A DNA stretch of 64,000 nucleotides from Candidatus Muiribacterium halophilum (GTDB lineage Bacteria; Muiribacteriota; Muiribacteriia; Muiribacteriales; Muiribacteriaceae), in NCBI GenBank assembly GCA_023228995.1, contig JALOAD010000008.1, forward strand, positions 21,509 to 85,508. The letters run 5' to 3'. Shown here in pieces: positions 8,525 to 17,314 of this stretch. The notes beneath the pieces are model-generated. The model had not been told where the DNA came from. It saw only the letters and a list, made by a program, of their open reading frames with translations, and searched no databases. Every line of letters starts with the position of its first letter. Position 1 is the stretch's first letter. Position numbers and translations under genes: made by a program.

Positions 8525-11284
8525 TTACTTCTTTTTTAAATTTTCAAGTTTTTCAGTTCTTAGAAGTTTCATTTTTTTTATCCTTAATTTTCTACCAACC
8601 ACATTTAAAAAAGCTTTTACAATTCTAGGATCAAACTGACTTCCTGCACATCTTTTAATTTCTTCAATAGCAACTTCTTCAGGCAAAGCACTTCTATAGG
8701 ATCTTGAAGAAGTCATAGCATCAAATGTATCTGCTACAGAAAGTATCCTTGCACCCATTGGAATTTGTTCTCCCTTTAGATTTTCAGGATATCCTTTTCC
8801 ATCCCATCTTTCATGATGATGAAAAGTAAGACTACCAATTTTTTTAAGAAAATCGACTTTTTCAACTATTTTAGAACCATACACAGGATGTTTTTCAATT
8901 TCAACCCTTTCTTCAGGTGTAAGCATGCCAGGTTTTTTTAAAATATTATCATCTATTCCGATTTTGCCAACATCATGTAAAAGACCTGCAAATTTAATTG
9001 CAGTAACTTCTTTTTCATCAAGATGTAGTTCTTCAGCTATAGCAACGCTATATTCCATAACTTTTTCTGAATGTCCGTGAGTATAATGGTCTTTTGCATC
9101 AATTGCTGCAGCTAGTGCAGCTATTGTATCAAAATATGTTTTTTCAAGATTAGAAAAAAGTCTTGAATTTTCAAGTGCAATTGCAGCTTGTGAACATAAA
9201 TTTTCAAGAAGTTCAAGCTCTTCATCAATATCAGGTATTTTTGAAGAAACATAACAGTTCAATATACCAATCGCTCTACCTCTTATCATAAGCGGTATTG
9301 TAAAAAGACCTGCAAGTTCATGTTTCATTATCCATTCAATATTTTTTATTCTAAGCTTTTCATAAAGTCTTCCTGTAAATATTGCTTTATTTTTCATAAA
9401 TGCTTCTCTTGAAAAAGAAAGTTCAATACTGTCCAAAAGTTCAGTTTTAACAAATTCATCTTCAGAGTTTTCGCCCCATTCAATTCTTTCAATTTCAAGA
9501 AAATTATCATCCTCATTAAACATTCTAAGAACTACAAGTTTTGCATTAAGAATTTTTTTAGCAACTCTTACAAGTGATTTTGAAACTTCCTTAAAATCAA
9601 GTTTTTCAGAAATACTTTTTGTAACATCAAATACAGTTGATAAAGTAGAAACCTTTTTTTCTATACTATCATACACAATATTATTTTCACGGACAATCGC
9701 AAATGCTGAAGCTATTGTAGTAAGAAATCTTATGTTTTCTCTTATTTCACCATTTTTATTGTCAAGAACAATAATAAAACCTAATATTTGCTTTTTTATT
9801 ACAATTGGAACAGATACAAAATCAAAATTATCTCTTAGAGAAAATCTCCTTGTACCTCTTTTAATAATATTCCTACGAATATTATAAGAATAAAGCTTAT
9901 TATTAAGCATATTTTTAACATCTGCTAGCATTTCTTTTTCAATTTTTTCATATTGTTTATCAGATAATTCAAACTCAGAATAATAATTCATATCAAGAAC
10001 AGGAAATGAATCAAGAATAATACATGCTGCTTTAAAATCAAATCTATTATTCAATATTCCAAATAAACCTCTAATTATTTCCCTTACATCAGAGTCTACA
10101 TTAACTTGTTTCATCATTGTGTTAACAATTTCAAGTTCATCAACTCTTTTTTCTAAATCTAAATATAAATTAGAATTTTTTGTAACATAAGCTATATTTG
10201 AAGAAAATATCTGTAAAAGTTTAAGATCGTCCTCGTTATAAATATGATGTTTACTTGTTATTGAAACAACACCAATAGTAATGTCTTTGAATTTAATCGG
10301 AGTAGATATAGCAGATATTATATCTTTCCTAACATCATCGTATTCTTTTGAAAAACTCCAATAAATAATATTAGCACCTTTTACAATTCTATTATCATCT
10401 TTATATTTTTCATCAATAACAATAAGCGGTTTACCTTCTTTAGCTATTCTTCCAACAATCCCTTCACCAATTTTCATTCTAAATTTTGAAGCTCTTTTTT
10501 GTTGAATACCAATATGAGTTCTAACAAAAAGTTCTTGATTATCTTCATCTATAAAAAGAATAGAACCACCTGTTCCAAAAAATTCTTCAACCATAGCTTT
10601 TAATATTTTTTTAAGTTTTGAATCAAGTTTCTTGTTTGTAGAATCGACAGCACTTAATTTATATAGAGTTTCAAAAGCAGATAATTTTTTTCTTAGCTCT
10701 CCTTGAATATTTTTTTCAGATTCAAAAAGAAGTGCATTTTCTATTAATGTTGAAATATGCGACATAAACAGTTTAATTAATTTATTTTTGTCGCTCATAT
10801 TAGTATTATCAAACATATAAAAACATATAATGCCAAGAAGCCTGCCATGCCTTGTTATTTTATTGGTAATTGTAGAAAAAACTTCTTTTTCATCTATAAT
10901 TTTTTCTTCATCATGGCAATAATAGACTTTTTCCTCAAAATCAGATATATCTTCCTGATATTCAGATACAAGTTTTACATAATTTTTTTTAAGTTTATTT
11001 TGTAATGATTTTTCATAATCACCAAAGAAAGTAAAACCTGTTTTTTTTATATCAAAAAGTGAAAGTCCTATGAAATCAACTTCAACAAGATTTTCTATTG
11101 TAGAAAAAAGATTTTTCATAAGATCATCTATATTATCTATATATACATCAAGTTTTATAAACTCATTAATTATTATCTGATTATAATAATCTTTTTGTAG
11201 AATCTCATTATCTTTTTTTAAAAGTTCAATCTGATTTTTCAATTCTTCATATTCAGTTAAAGAAACACTTATACTCTTATCCAT
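8525..11284 (-). CDS. Multi-GAF HD-GYP domain protein, probable cyclic-di-GMP phosphodiesterase
   Basis: 919 residues, soluble. A short N-terminal coiled coil (residues 5-35) is followed by about four GAF-type sensor modules (roughly 40-190, 210-370, 385-540, 550-700) and a complete C-terminal HD-GYP domain. The latter shows HTHGHSEKV-like His, LLHDVGKIGI, HHERWDGKGYP and ADTFDAMTSSRSYR, all features of active enzymes that hydrolyse cyclic-di-GMP. The start ATG follows AAAGGAA. It lies 40 bp after the lone receiver gene, and the same operon encodes a GGDEF cyclase, so synthesis and breakdown of the second messenger are co-expressed. GAF ligands cannot be predicted. A related HD-GYP activity on other cyclic dinucleotides is possible. 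Confidence 0.9.
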   Translation of the reverse strand: MDKSISVSLTEYEELKNQIELLKKDNEILQKDYYNQIIINEFIKLDVYIDNIDDLMKNLFSTIENLVEVDFIGLSLFDIKKTGFTFFGDYEKSLQNKLKKNYVKLVSEYQEDISDFEEKVYYCHDEEKIIDEKEVFSTITNKITRHGRLLGIICFYMFDNTNMSDKNKLIKLFMSHISTLIENALLFESEKNIQGELRKKLSAFETLYKLSAVDSTNKKLDSKLKKILKAMVEEFFGTGGSILFIDEDNQELFVRTHIGIQQKRASKFRMKIGEGIVGRIAKEGKPLIVIDEKYKDDNRIVKGANIIYWSFSKEYDDVRKDIISAISTPIKFKDITIGVVSITSKHHIYNEDDLKLLQIFSSNIAYVTKNSNLYLDLEKRVDELEIVNTMMKQVNVDSDVREIIRGLFGILNNRFDFKAACIILDSFPVLDMNYYSEFELSDKQYEKIEKEMLADVKNMLNNKLYSYNIRRNIIKRGTRRFSLRDNFDFVSVPIVIKKQILGFIIVLDNKNGEIRENIRFLTTIASAFAIVRENNIVYDSIEKKVSTLSTVFDVTKSISEKLDFKEVSKSLVRVAKKILNAKLVVLRMFNEDDNFLEIERIEWGENSEDEFVKTELLDSIELSFSREAFMKNKAIFTGRLYEKLRIKNIEWIMKHELAGLFTIPLMIRGRAIGILNCYVSSKIPDIDEELELLENLCSQAAIALENSRLFSNLEKTYFDTIAALAAAIDAKDHYTHGHSEKVMEYSVAIAEELHLDEKEVTAIKFAGLLHDVGKIGIDDNILKKPGMLTPEERVEIEKHPVYGSKIVEKVDFLKKIGSLTFHHHERWDGKGYPENLKGEQIPMGARILSVADTFDAMTSSRSYRSALPEEVAIEEIKRCAGSQFDPRIVKAFLNVVGRKLRIKKMKLLRTEKLENLKKK

Positions 11285-11324
11285 TTATATTTCCTTTATT
11301 ATTATAAAAAAGCAATTTTTCAGC

Positions 11325-11711
11325 TCAAAGTCCAGTCAGCCTCTTAACTTCTTTGACAAGTTCATCTGATGAAAAAGGTTTTACAAAAAAAGCATCAGCA
11401 CCTGAATGCTCTGCAACAAATCTATTTTTTTTATCATTCAATGCAGTTACCACTATAATAGGCATTTTTTTAAGTTTTTTATCATTTTTTACCAGTCTTG
11501 TCATCTGTATTCCATTAAACTGAGGCATCATAATATCAATTATAAGCAAATCATAATCATTTTCAAGCAATTCTTTCATCAAATCAGCAGATGTATTTAA
11601 TGCTTTTACATCGAAATCCTCCATTTTAAGAAGTATTTCAATAAAATCAGTTACATCTTTTTCATCATCTAAAATCAGTATTTTTCGTTTCTTTATATTT
11701 TTCTTTGTCAT
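11325..11711 (-). CDS. Single-domain response regulator (CheY-like receiver)
   Basis: 128 residues from the ATG at 11711; longer upstream reading is possible but would run deep into the preceding gene. It is a receiver domain only: acidic pair DDEKD near residue 15, phospho-acceptor Asp59 in IIDIMMPQFNG, Thr in VVTAL and Lys in FFVKPFSSDE. There is no output domain, so it must act by protein-protein contact. Its start overlaps the end of the GGDEF gene by 47 bp, and it lies between the cyclase and the HD-GYP phosphodiesterase, which suggests it controls one of them. The partner kinase is not adjacent. Confidence 0.88.
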   Translation of the reverse strand: MTKKNIKKRKILILDDEKDVTDFIEILLKMEDFDVKALNTSADLMKELLENDYDLLIIDIMMPQFNGIQMTRLVKNDKKLKKMPIIVVTALNDKKNRFVAEHSGADAFFVKPFSSDELVKEVKRLTGL

Positions 11712-13671
11712 AATAACAAACCCTATTTCTTCCATTATTTTTAGCTTTATAAAGACAAGCATCAGCAATATCAATAAATTCCCTAACATTTTTAATACTA
11801 TCTTTTAATTCAGCTATACCTATACTAACAGTTATGTGAAGCATTTTTCCAGTATTGTTGATATTATTATATTGTTTTAATTCAATACAACTTCTTATTC
11901 TTTCAGCAATAACAACACCTTCTTCCAGAGTAGTTTCCGGTAATATGACTACAAACTCTTCTCCACCATATCTTGCAACAATATCAATTGATCTTACATT
12001 TTCTTTTATAGTAAAAGCAGTTTCTCTTAAAACACTATCACCCTGCTGATGACCAAAATTATCATTAAAAAATTTAAAATGGTCAATATCAAGTATAAGC
12101 AAACTCATTGTCTTATCATATCTTCTACATCTTGCAAATTCACCTTCTATTCTATTTTTAAAAAACCTGTAATTATAAGTTGCAGTCATAGAATCAGTGA
12201 AAGCAAGTCTTTCATTTTCTTTAAAAAGAAAGGATTTTTCAAGAGTAGATGCAATATAATTACCTATTATGGAAAAAAGCTCAAGATCATTTTCTATTGT
12301 TATTTTATCATTTTCCAAAGCACCTATAAAAAAAATACCTTTTAATTCCTCTCCCTCAATAAGTGGCATTATAAGATGACTTCCTATATTTTCATCATTT
12401 TTATTTATCAAAAGTTTAGGTTCTATTCCATGTGTCTTTATATCAACATTTCCAAGACCTTTTTTATTTAATCTTAAAAAGCCAGTTACAATATCATACG
12501 CACTCTTTAAAAGAGCATTTTTTTCAGCATTAAAAGTATCAAAAAACAAATCAGCTTTTGAATAATCTGTTTTAAATACAAGAAAACATGCAATATCATA
12601 ATCAAACATAAATCTCAAATTTTCTTTTAAAATTTCTACCATTTTTCTAATTTCAAAACAAGTACTCATCTCTTTGCTCATAAAGTTTAAAACTCTAAAT
12701 TTTTCTTTTTCTTTTTTTAATTTTTCAAGTATTATCTCTTTACCTATAATCACAGCAATCTGAGAAGCAAGAATTCCCAGAAATCTAACATCATGTTCTT
12801 TTTCAGAATTATCTTTCATTATAGAAAGCATTCCAATGAGATTATTTTCATAATAAAGTGGTAAAAAATAAAATGCTGAATCTTCAAGCTCTATCTTTTC
12901 AAATGATTCTTTTCCTTTAATAAATTCTTCTCTTTTATTTTTTAATATAAAATCAATATTATTAAGTTCAGCTTCATTCATACCTGAAAAAGTTTTGTTA
13001 ATAAATCTTCTTGTACTTTGATTAAACATATATATTGATATTTTTTTAATACCAAGAATTTTAGAAATAATCTTTATAAGAGATTCCAAAGTTTCCTCAA
13101 TATCAACAAAAGAATTGAGAGTTTTACTTATTTCAAATAATGTCATAGCTTGATTCATTTTTGTCTTCTGAAAATCAAGAAGATTTATTCTTTCAACTGA
13201 TAAAGCTACATGGGAAGAAATGGATAAAATTATGTCTTTATCTCTTTTTGAAAAATTTTCAGGTTCTTTTATCTTTGTAATATTCAAAGTACCTGTCATT
13301 TTATCACCAACATAAAGAGGAATTACAATAAGAAATGGAGAAGTTATATTTTTTTTGACCTTAAAACCATATTTTTTACTTATATCATATATATTTTCAA
13401 TAAAAAAAAGTTTTTTTTCTTTAAGAGAAAGACCAGCAATATCCTTCCCAAGTTTACAAGCTGTATTGTTTACTACCTTAGAAGATATTCCAACACTTTC
13501 AACAATTCTAAGAGTCTGAGAATATTCATCAAAAAGCATAAGAGAAACTCTTTCAGCTTCAAATATCTCAGAAGTTCTTTTAACTATAAGTTTTTTTAAA
13601 TGAAAAAAATCCTCAACATTATACATATCATGTATAAGACTAAAAAGATATTTTATCCTTGAACTAAGCAT
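11665..13671 (-). CDS. GAF-GGDEF diguanylate cyclase
   Basis: 668 residues from the ATG at 13671, preceded by AGAGGAAATCA; an in-frame upstream start at 13704 lacks a site. Three GAF-like sensor modules (about 10-165, 180-320, 335-480) precede a C-terminal GGDEF domain. The active site is intact (YGGEEFVVILPE), and five residues upstream lies RSID, matching the RxxD inhibitory site used for product feedback. The predicted reaction is 2 GTP to cyclic-di-GMP. The protein is cytoplasmic with no membrane segment. The start overlaps the SpoIIE-type phosphatase by 8 bp, and the operon also holds the HD-GYP enzyme that would degrade the product. Confidence 0.92.
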   Translation of the reverse strand: MLSSRIKYLFSLIHDMYNVEDFFHLKKLIVKRTSEIFEAERVSLMLFDEYSQTLRIVESVGISSKVVNNTACKLGKDIAGLSLKEKKLFFIENIYDISKKYGFKVKKNITSPFLIVIPLYVGDKMTGTLNITKIKEPENFSKRDKDIILSISSHVALSVERINLLDFQKTKMNQAMTLFEISKTLNSFVDIEETLESLIKIISKILGIKKISIYMFNQSTRRFINKTFSGMNEAELNNIDFILKNKREEFIKGKESFEKIELEDSAFYFLPLYYENNLIGMLSIMKDNSEKEHDVRFLGILASQIAVIIGKEIILEKLKKEKEKFRVLNFMSKEMSTCFEIRKMVEILKENLRFMFDYDIACFLVFKTDYSKADLFFDTFNAEKNALLKSAYDIVTGFLRLNKKGLGNVDIKTHGIEPKLLINKNDENIGSHLIMPLIEGEELKGIFFIGALENDKITIENDLELFSIIGNYIASTLEKSFLFKENERLAFTDSMTATYNYRFFKNRIEGEFARCRRYDKTMSLLILDIDHFKFFNDNFGHQQGDSVLRETAFTIKENVRSIDIVARYGGEEFVVILPETTLEEGVVIAERIRSCIELKQYNNINNTGKMLHITVSIGIAELKDSIKNVREFIDIADACLYKAKNNGRNRVCYYDKEKYKETKNTDFR

Positions 13672-14866
13672 TGATTTCCTCTTGACAAAATATATGACCG
13701 ACAATGAGAGTTATATCATCTGTATAGTTTTCTCTGTTCATCTTAGAATATAATACTCTTATAAGATTGTCAATTGAAAGAAGGCTATAATCCTTAAGAA
13801 GCCTTAAGAGTGCAATGCCATCCTCTTCAGATTCAGCAAAACCATCTGTCCAGAACAAAAATTTATCTCCATTTTCAATACTTCTTTCTGATATTTCAAA
13901 AGAAGATATATTATCAATACCCATAGGAGGATTTCCCCCATCAATTTCTACAATGTTTTCTTTGGAAATATAATATGGTGAACTATGTCCACAATTACAA
14001 ACCTGAAAAGTCTTTTTTTCATAATCTATTAGAACAAACATAGATGCAATAAAGTGGTAACAGTCAATAGATTCACACATAAATGCATTAATATTTTGAC
14101 ATATTTTTTCAAGACTATTTATTTTTTCAGTAATTGTAATATATTTTAATATAACATGAAACATATTGGATATAAGAGCTCCAGCCATTCCTTTTCCGGC
14201 TGCATCAGCCATAACAATAAGATATTTTTTGGATTTTTCTATTTCAAAACAATTATAATAATCTCCGCCAATAAGTTTATATGGTCTATAAATTACTTTT
14301 AAATTCAAATTTTCAAAATCAAAATGATTTTTAGGGATTATTTTTTTATGAAGAAGACTTGCTGTTTCCATTTCTCTATTATATTCATTGGCAATTTCTA
14401 TATATTTATTTTTATCTTCATTTTCAATTATTTTCTCAAATAATATATTTCCAATATCAAGTATAATTTTAGATACTGTTTCTTTCTGCTCTTCTGTAAT
14501 CTTTTCTTTTAAAAACAAAGCAAATAATCCAACACATTTTTTAGAAGATATAACGGGGAAAAATATAAGTGATTTAGATCTCTTTATAAAAATAGTATCA
14601 GCCACAATATTTTCTTTAGAGATTTCAGGAAAAAGTCCATTGACGATTATTCTACATTCTGTAAGCTCATTTTCTGTAATGCTCTCACCAATAAATCTAT
14701 ATTTCATTACTTCCTTATCATTAAAAAGATAAAAAGCAGAAGAATAAAAATGGAAATTATCTAAGAAATAATTATTTATTTTAAAATCTATTTTCTCAAT
14801 ATCTTCCTCAATATTTAAAGAGTAAAGTAGTTGAGAAAAATTAAGAATATGAGCTGTATTATTCAC
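13664..14866 (-). CDS. SpoIIE/RsbU-type PP2C serine phosphatase with N-terminal GAF-like sensor
   Basis: 400 residues starting at GTG 14866, with GGAG six bases upstream. The N-terminal 150 residues look like a GAF sensor, followed by a short coiled coil (residues 150-180) and a PP2C_SIG phosphatase domain. Metal-binding and catalytic motifs are visible: LIGGDYYNCF, ADAAGKGMAGAL, GGNPPMG, FWTDGFAESE and YTDDITLIV. Such enzymes dephosphorylate STAS-type anti-anti-sigma factors in partner-switching pathways, but no STAS or anti-sigma gene lies nearby. It is the first gene of the signalling/radical SAM operon. No separate promoter fits between it and the rpsT terminator, so part of its expression may be read-through. 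Confidence 0.9.
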   Translation of the reverse strand: MNNTAHILNFSQLLYSLNIEEDIEKIDFKINNYFLDNFHFYSSAFYLFNDKEVMKYRFIGESITENELTECRIIVNGLFPEISKENIVADTIFIKRSKSLIFFPVISSKKCVGLFALFLKEKITEEQKETVSKIILDIGNILFEKIIENEDKNKYIEIANEYNREMETASLLHKKIIPKNHFDFENLNLKVIYRPYKLIGGDYYNCFEIEKSKKYLIVMADAAGKGMAGALISNMFHVILKYITITEKINSLEKICQNINAFMCESIDCYHFIASMFVLIDYEKKTFQVCNCGHSSPYYISKENIVEIDGGNPPMGIDNISSFEISERSIENGDKFLFWTDGFAESEEDGIALLRLLKDYSLLSIDNLIRVLYSKMNRENYTDDITLIVGHIFCQEEINA

Positions 14867-14895
14867 AGTTCACTCCATAAAATTTAATTTTAGGT

Positions 14896-14925
14896 AAAAA
14901 AAAACCCCGGATAACCGGGGCGTTT
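14896..14925 (-). terminator. Rho-independent terminator of rpsT
   Basis: Perfect 6-bp stem CCCCGG/CCGGGG (14905-14910 and 14915-14920) with loop ATAA, followed on the minus strand by a run of eight or more T residues. It lies 16 bp past the rpsT stop and just before the SpoIIE-type phosphatase gene. Confidence 0.93.
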
Positions 14926-14935
14926 TTATAAAAAT

Positions 14936-15211
14936 TTAATTTGAGATTTTTTTTGACAATCTTGATTTTTTTCTTGCAGCAGTATTTTTATGAAGTATTC
15001 CTTTAGTTACCATTTTATCCAATGTTCTTGTAACATCTTTATAAAGAACTGCACTTTCTTCATTAGCAACGCCAGCTTCAACTGCTTTTTCAAATTTTTT
15101 GACAGTTGTTTTCATTCTACTTTTTAAAGCAGTATTTCTTTCTGCTCTTTTTCTGTTTTGAAGTATTCTCTTCTGTTCAGGTGTGTGTTTCCTTTTCTTT
15201 CCTTCGGACAT
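14936..15211 (-). CDS. rpsT: 30S ribosomal protein S20
   Basis: 91 residues, rich in Lys, Arg and Ala, with the normal S20 length. Family features are visible: RKHTPEQKRILQNRKRAERN at the start, the central KSRMKTTVKKFEKAV helix, and KGILHKNTAARKKSRLSKKI at the end. S20 binds 16S rRNA early in small-subunit assembly. It is monocistronic, with its own promoter (15282-15310), an AGGAGG ribosome-binding site and a strong terminator. An 18-codon upstream ORF ends immediately before its start codon. Confidence 0.97.
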   Translation of the reverse strand: MSEGKKRKHTPEQKRILQNRKRAERNTALKSRMKTTVKKFEKAVEAGVANEESAVLYKDVTRTLDKMVTKGILHKNTAARKKSRLSKKISN

Positions 15212-15265
15212 TTAATTCCTCCTATAGACTATATAAAAATCTCGTCCTAATTTTCCATCGGGCAT
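15212..15265 (-). other. Possible upstream ORF/leader peptide of rpsT
   Basis: An 18-codon frame (MPDGKLGRDFYIVYRRN and stop) begins about 10 bases after the expected transcription start and ends with TAA directly before the rpsT ATG. The AGG AGG codons near its end are the rpsT ribosome-binding site, so its translation would interfere with or couple to rpsT. It has no ribosome-binding site of its own. Confidence 0.35.
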
Positions 15266-15281
15266 TTCAGTAGGTTTTAAA

Positions 15282-15310
15282 AATATATCATTATATTATT
15301 GAAAAATCAA
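15282..15310 (-). promoter_or_regulatory. Sigma-70-type promoter of rpsT
   Basis: On the minus strand TTGATT (15305-15310) is separated by 17 bp from TATATT (15282-15287), with a TG one base upstream of the -10 box (extended -10). The expected start site near 15275 gives a leader of about 65 bases. Confidence 0.8.
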
Positions 15311-15360
15311 GTTTTGACCAATGTACCTTAATCAAAAGCATAATGGTCTATATAGTTTAT

Positions 15361-15951
15361 TTAAATTTTTTTATAATATCTATAATATTCATAAATACCA
15401 GACCATGTAGCTCTGTGAAAAAGAAGTTTTATAAAAAACCAAAATATTTTCCATAAATAAATAGTTATTTCACCTTTTCCTTGATAATCAAACAATTCTT
15501 TTTCATAATCAGGTTCTATAACACAAAAAATACCATCAGGAAGAATATTATTAAATATAATTGAAAATATATGTATTTGAGAAAGAATATAATACTCTCT
15601 AAAACCAATTTTAATTTCTACACCAAGTTTTTTAATATCAACAATCTTTAACAGACTCAAAATATGTCTTATAAAAAAAGATATTACAAAATATATTCTT
15701 TCATAATCAGGATCATATTTTTTGACTTTATTTTTACCTGTTTTTTTTTCAAAAATTATGAACAAGCCAAAAAGTTTCAATTTTAAAACTGTCTTTTTTT
15801 TATTTTTTCTAAATAATAAATCAACAATAAAAAAATCACACATTAAAAAATATTTATTTATATCTCCTGTAAAATATACAGTATATGGATAAAATACAAG
15901 AACACCTAAAAAAGTTATCAAAAATATTAAGAAATATAAAAAAAAGATCAA
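15361..15951 (-). CDS. Membrane-anchored protein, possible DUF2953-like
   Basis: 196 residues from a TTG start with GGAG about 7 bases upstream. One N-terminal membrane segment (FLYFLIFLITFLGVLVFY) is followed by a basic region and a second hydrophobic C-terminal part (IYLWKIFWFFIKLLFH). The layout, and the phrase about an aspartate-rich strand before a long amphipathic helix (CVIEPDYEKELFDYQGKG), resemble DUF2953/YtfI proteins. In Bacillus those neighbour ytfJ, and a YtfJ-family gene is present elsewhere in this window. It lies 3 bp after the preceding hypothetical gene and ends the hbd-crt transcript. Function unknown; the family call is tentative. Confidence 0.7.
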   Translation of the reverse strand: MIFFLYFLIFLITFLGVLVFYPYTVYFTGDINKYFLMCDFFIVDLLFRKNKKKTVLKLKLFGLFIIFEKKTGKNKVKKYDPDYERIYFVISFFIRHILSLLKIVDIKKLGVEIKIGFREYYILSQIHIFSIIFNNILPDGIFCVIEPDYEKELFDYQGKGEITIYLWKIFWFFIKLLFHRATWSGIYEYYRYYKKI

Positions 15952-15954
15952 ATA

Positions 15955-16551
15955 TCACTCCATAGAATTAATAAATTCAACTTCAGCATTTTTTATTATT
16001 TCAGGATTTTTTATATTATAAAAATAAAATCTCTCTATTATTTCATGATTTTGTTTTAATATTGAAATCATAAATGAAAAAATCTTTTCAATAACTATAT
16101 TTCCCCCACTATCTTTTAAAACAACCTTCATCTTACCGTTTTCAACAAATTTTTGAGAAATATTTTTAAGCTTAACCTCAACACAAATCCTATTTTCTGA
16201 AACAAAAAGCAATTTTTGATCCAATACTTTTATTATATCTTTTTTATATTCCAAAGTGTCAAGAATATCACTTATTTTAGAAAGTAAATTTCTTACCTCT
16301 TCAAAATTCTTTTTTTCAAGCTTTTCAAAAGCTTCTCCAAAATAATTTATTATTTCAAGTATTTTCATTTTTTCGTCAATACTTCTGATATTATCCTGAC
16401 CAGATGATATATTTTTTTCTTCAAGTTTTTTTATAACAAACTCAGCTTTCTTTTTAAAAAGCAATACTTCATCAGTATCATATAATTCACAAAAAGTATT
16501 AAAATTTAAAAATATTAAAAAAACAAAAATTAAAAAGTTTTTTTTATTCAA
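15955..16551 (-). CDS. Exported hypothetical protein
   Basis: About 198 residues if it starts at the TTG at 16551, which has AGGAAAAAG upstream; an in-frame start at 16581 would add ten residues and overlap crt further. A signal sequence (NKKNFLIFVFLIFLNFNTFC) is followed by a helical, Lys/Glu-rich region with likely coiled coil (residues 25-110) and a small beta-rich domain (residues 115-195). No family recognised. It overlaps the end of crt by 8 bp and precedes the DUF2953-like gene by 3 bp, so the pair may form an envelope unit that merely shares a promoter with hbd-crt. Confidence 0.75.
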   Translation of the reverse strand: MNKKNFLIFVFLIFLNFNTFCELYDTDEVLLFKKKAEFVIKKLEEKNISSGQDNIRSIDEKMKILEIINYFGEAFEKLEKKNFEEVRNLLSKISDILDTLEYKKDIIKVLDQKLLFVSENRICVEVKLKNISQKFVENGKMKVVLKDSGGNIVIEKIFSFMISILKQNHEIIERFYFYNIKNPEIIKNAEVEFINSME

Positions 16552-17314
16552 AATTAGGCTTTTTCCTTTCAATAAATGCACTCATACCATTTTTTTGATC
16601 ATTGTGAGTAAAACAACTAGCAAAAAGAATTTCTTCAGTTTTAAGAGCTTCGTATTTAGGCATTTCTATACCTTGCTCTATAGCTTTTTTTGCAATGATA
16701 ACAGCATTAAAACTCTTACTTATAATATTTAAAGCTATTTTTTTTGCTTCGTCAATAAGTTCTTCAGGTTCAGTAACTTTAACAACTATACCCATTTTTT
16801 CAGCTTCTTCTGCTTTTAAAGTATCTCCACTAAAAATAACATATTTTGCAAGAGAAACACCTATAAGTCTTGATAATCTCTGAGTTGCACCAAATCCTGG
16901 AATTATACCAAGACTAACTTCAGGCTGACCTAATTTTGCTCGTTTTGAAGCAATTCTTATATCACATGCTAATGCAAGTTCAAGTCCACCACCAAGTGCA
17001 TAACCATTAATCGCAGCAATAGTAATAAAAGGAGCCTGTTCAATTTTAGAAAAAACCCTATGTCCTAGCTTTGCATAATCTAAAGCTTGCTGATAATTCA
17101 TTTCTTTCATTTCAGCAATGTCAGCACCAGCAACAAAAGATTTTTCAATTCCAGTTATAATAAGTACCTTTACATTTTCTTTTGATATTTCATCAATTAT
17201 TTTTTCAAAATCATTTAATAATTCAGTGCTTAAAGAGTTCAAACTCTTTGGCGCATTAATTATAAGTCTATATATATTATTATCTTTTTCTAAAACAAAA
17301 AATTTATATGACAT
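16544..17314 (-). CDS. crt: Enoyl-CoA hydratase (crotonase)
   Basis: 256 residues, normal crotonase length. The oxyanion-hole and catalytic regions are present: AGADIAEM, GGGLELALACD with Glu112, and GQPEVSLGIIPGFGATQRL with Glu132. These are the two glutamates that add or remove water at crotonyl-CoA/3-hydroxybutyryl-CoA. It begins 1 bp before the hbd stop in the same transcript. With Hbd and the thiolase at 20103 it can link acetoacetyl-CoA and crotonyl-CoA, the two C4 intermediates produced by lysine fermentation. Direction in vivo is inferred. Confidence 0.94.
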   Translation of the reverse strand: MSYKFFVLEKDNNIYRLIINAPKSLNSLSTELLNDFEKIIDEISKENVKVLIITGIEKSFVAGADIAEMKEMNYQQALDYAKLGHRVFSKIEQAPFITIAAINGYALGGGLELALACDIRIASKRAKLGQPEVSLGIIPGFGATQRLSRLIGVSLAKYVIFSGDTLKAEEAEKMGIVVKVTEPEELIDEAKKIALNIISKSFNAVIIAKKAIEQGIEMPKYEALKTEEILFASCFTHNDQKNGMSAFIERKKPNFE

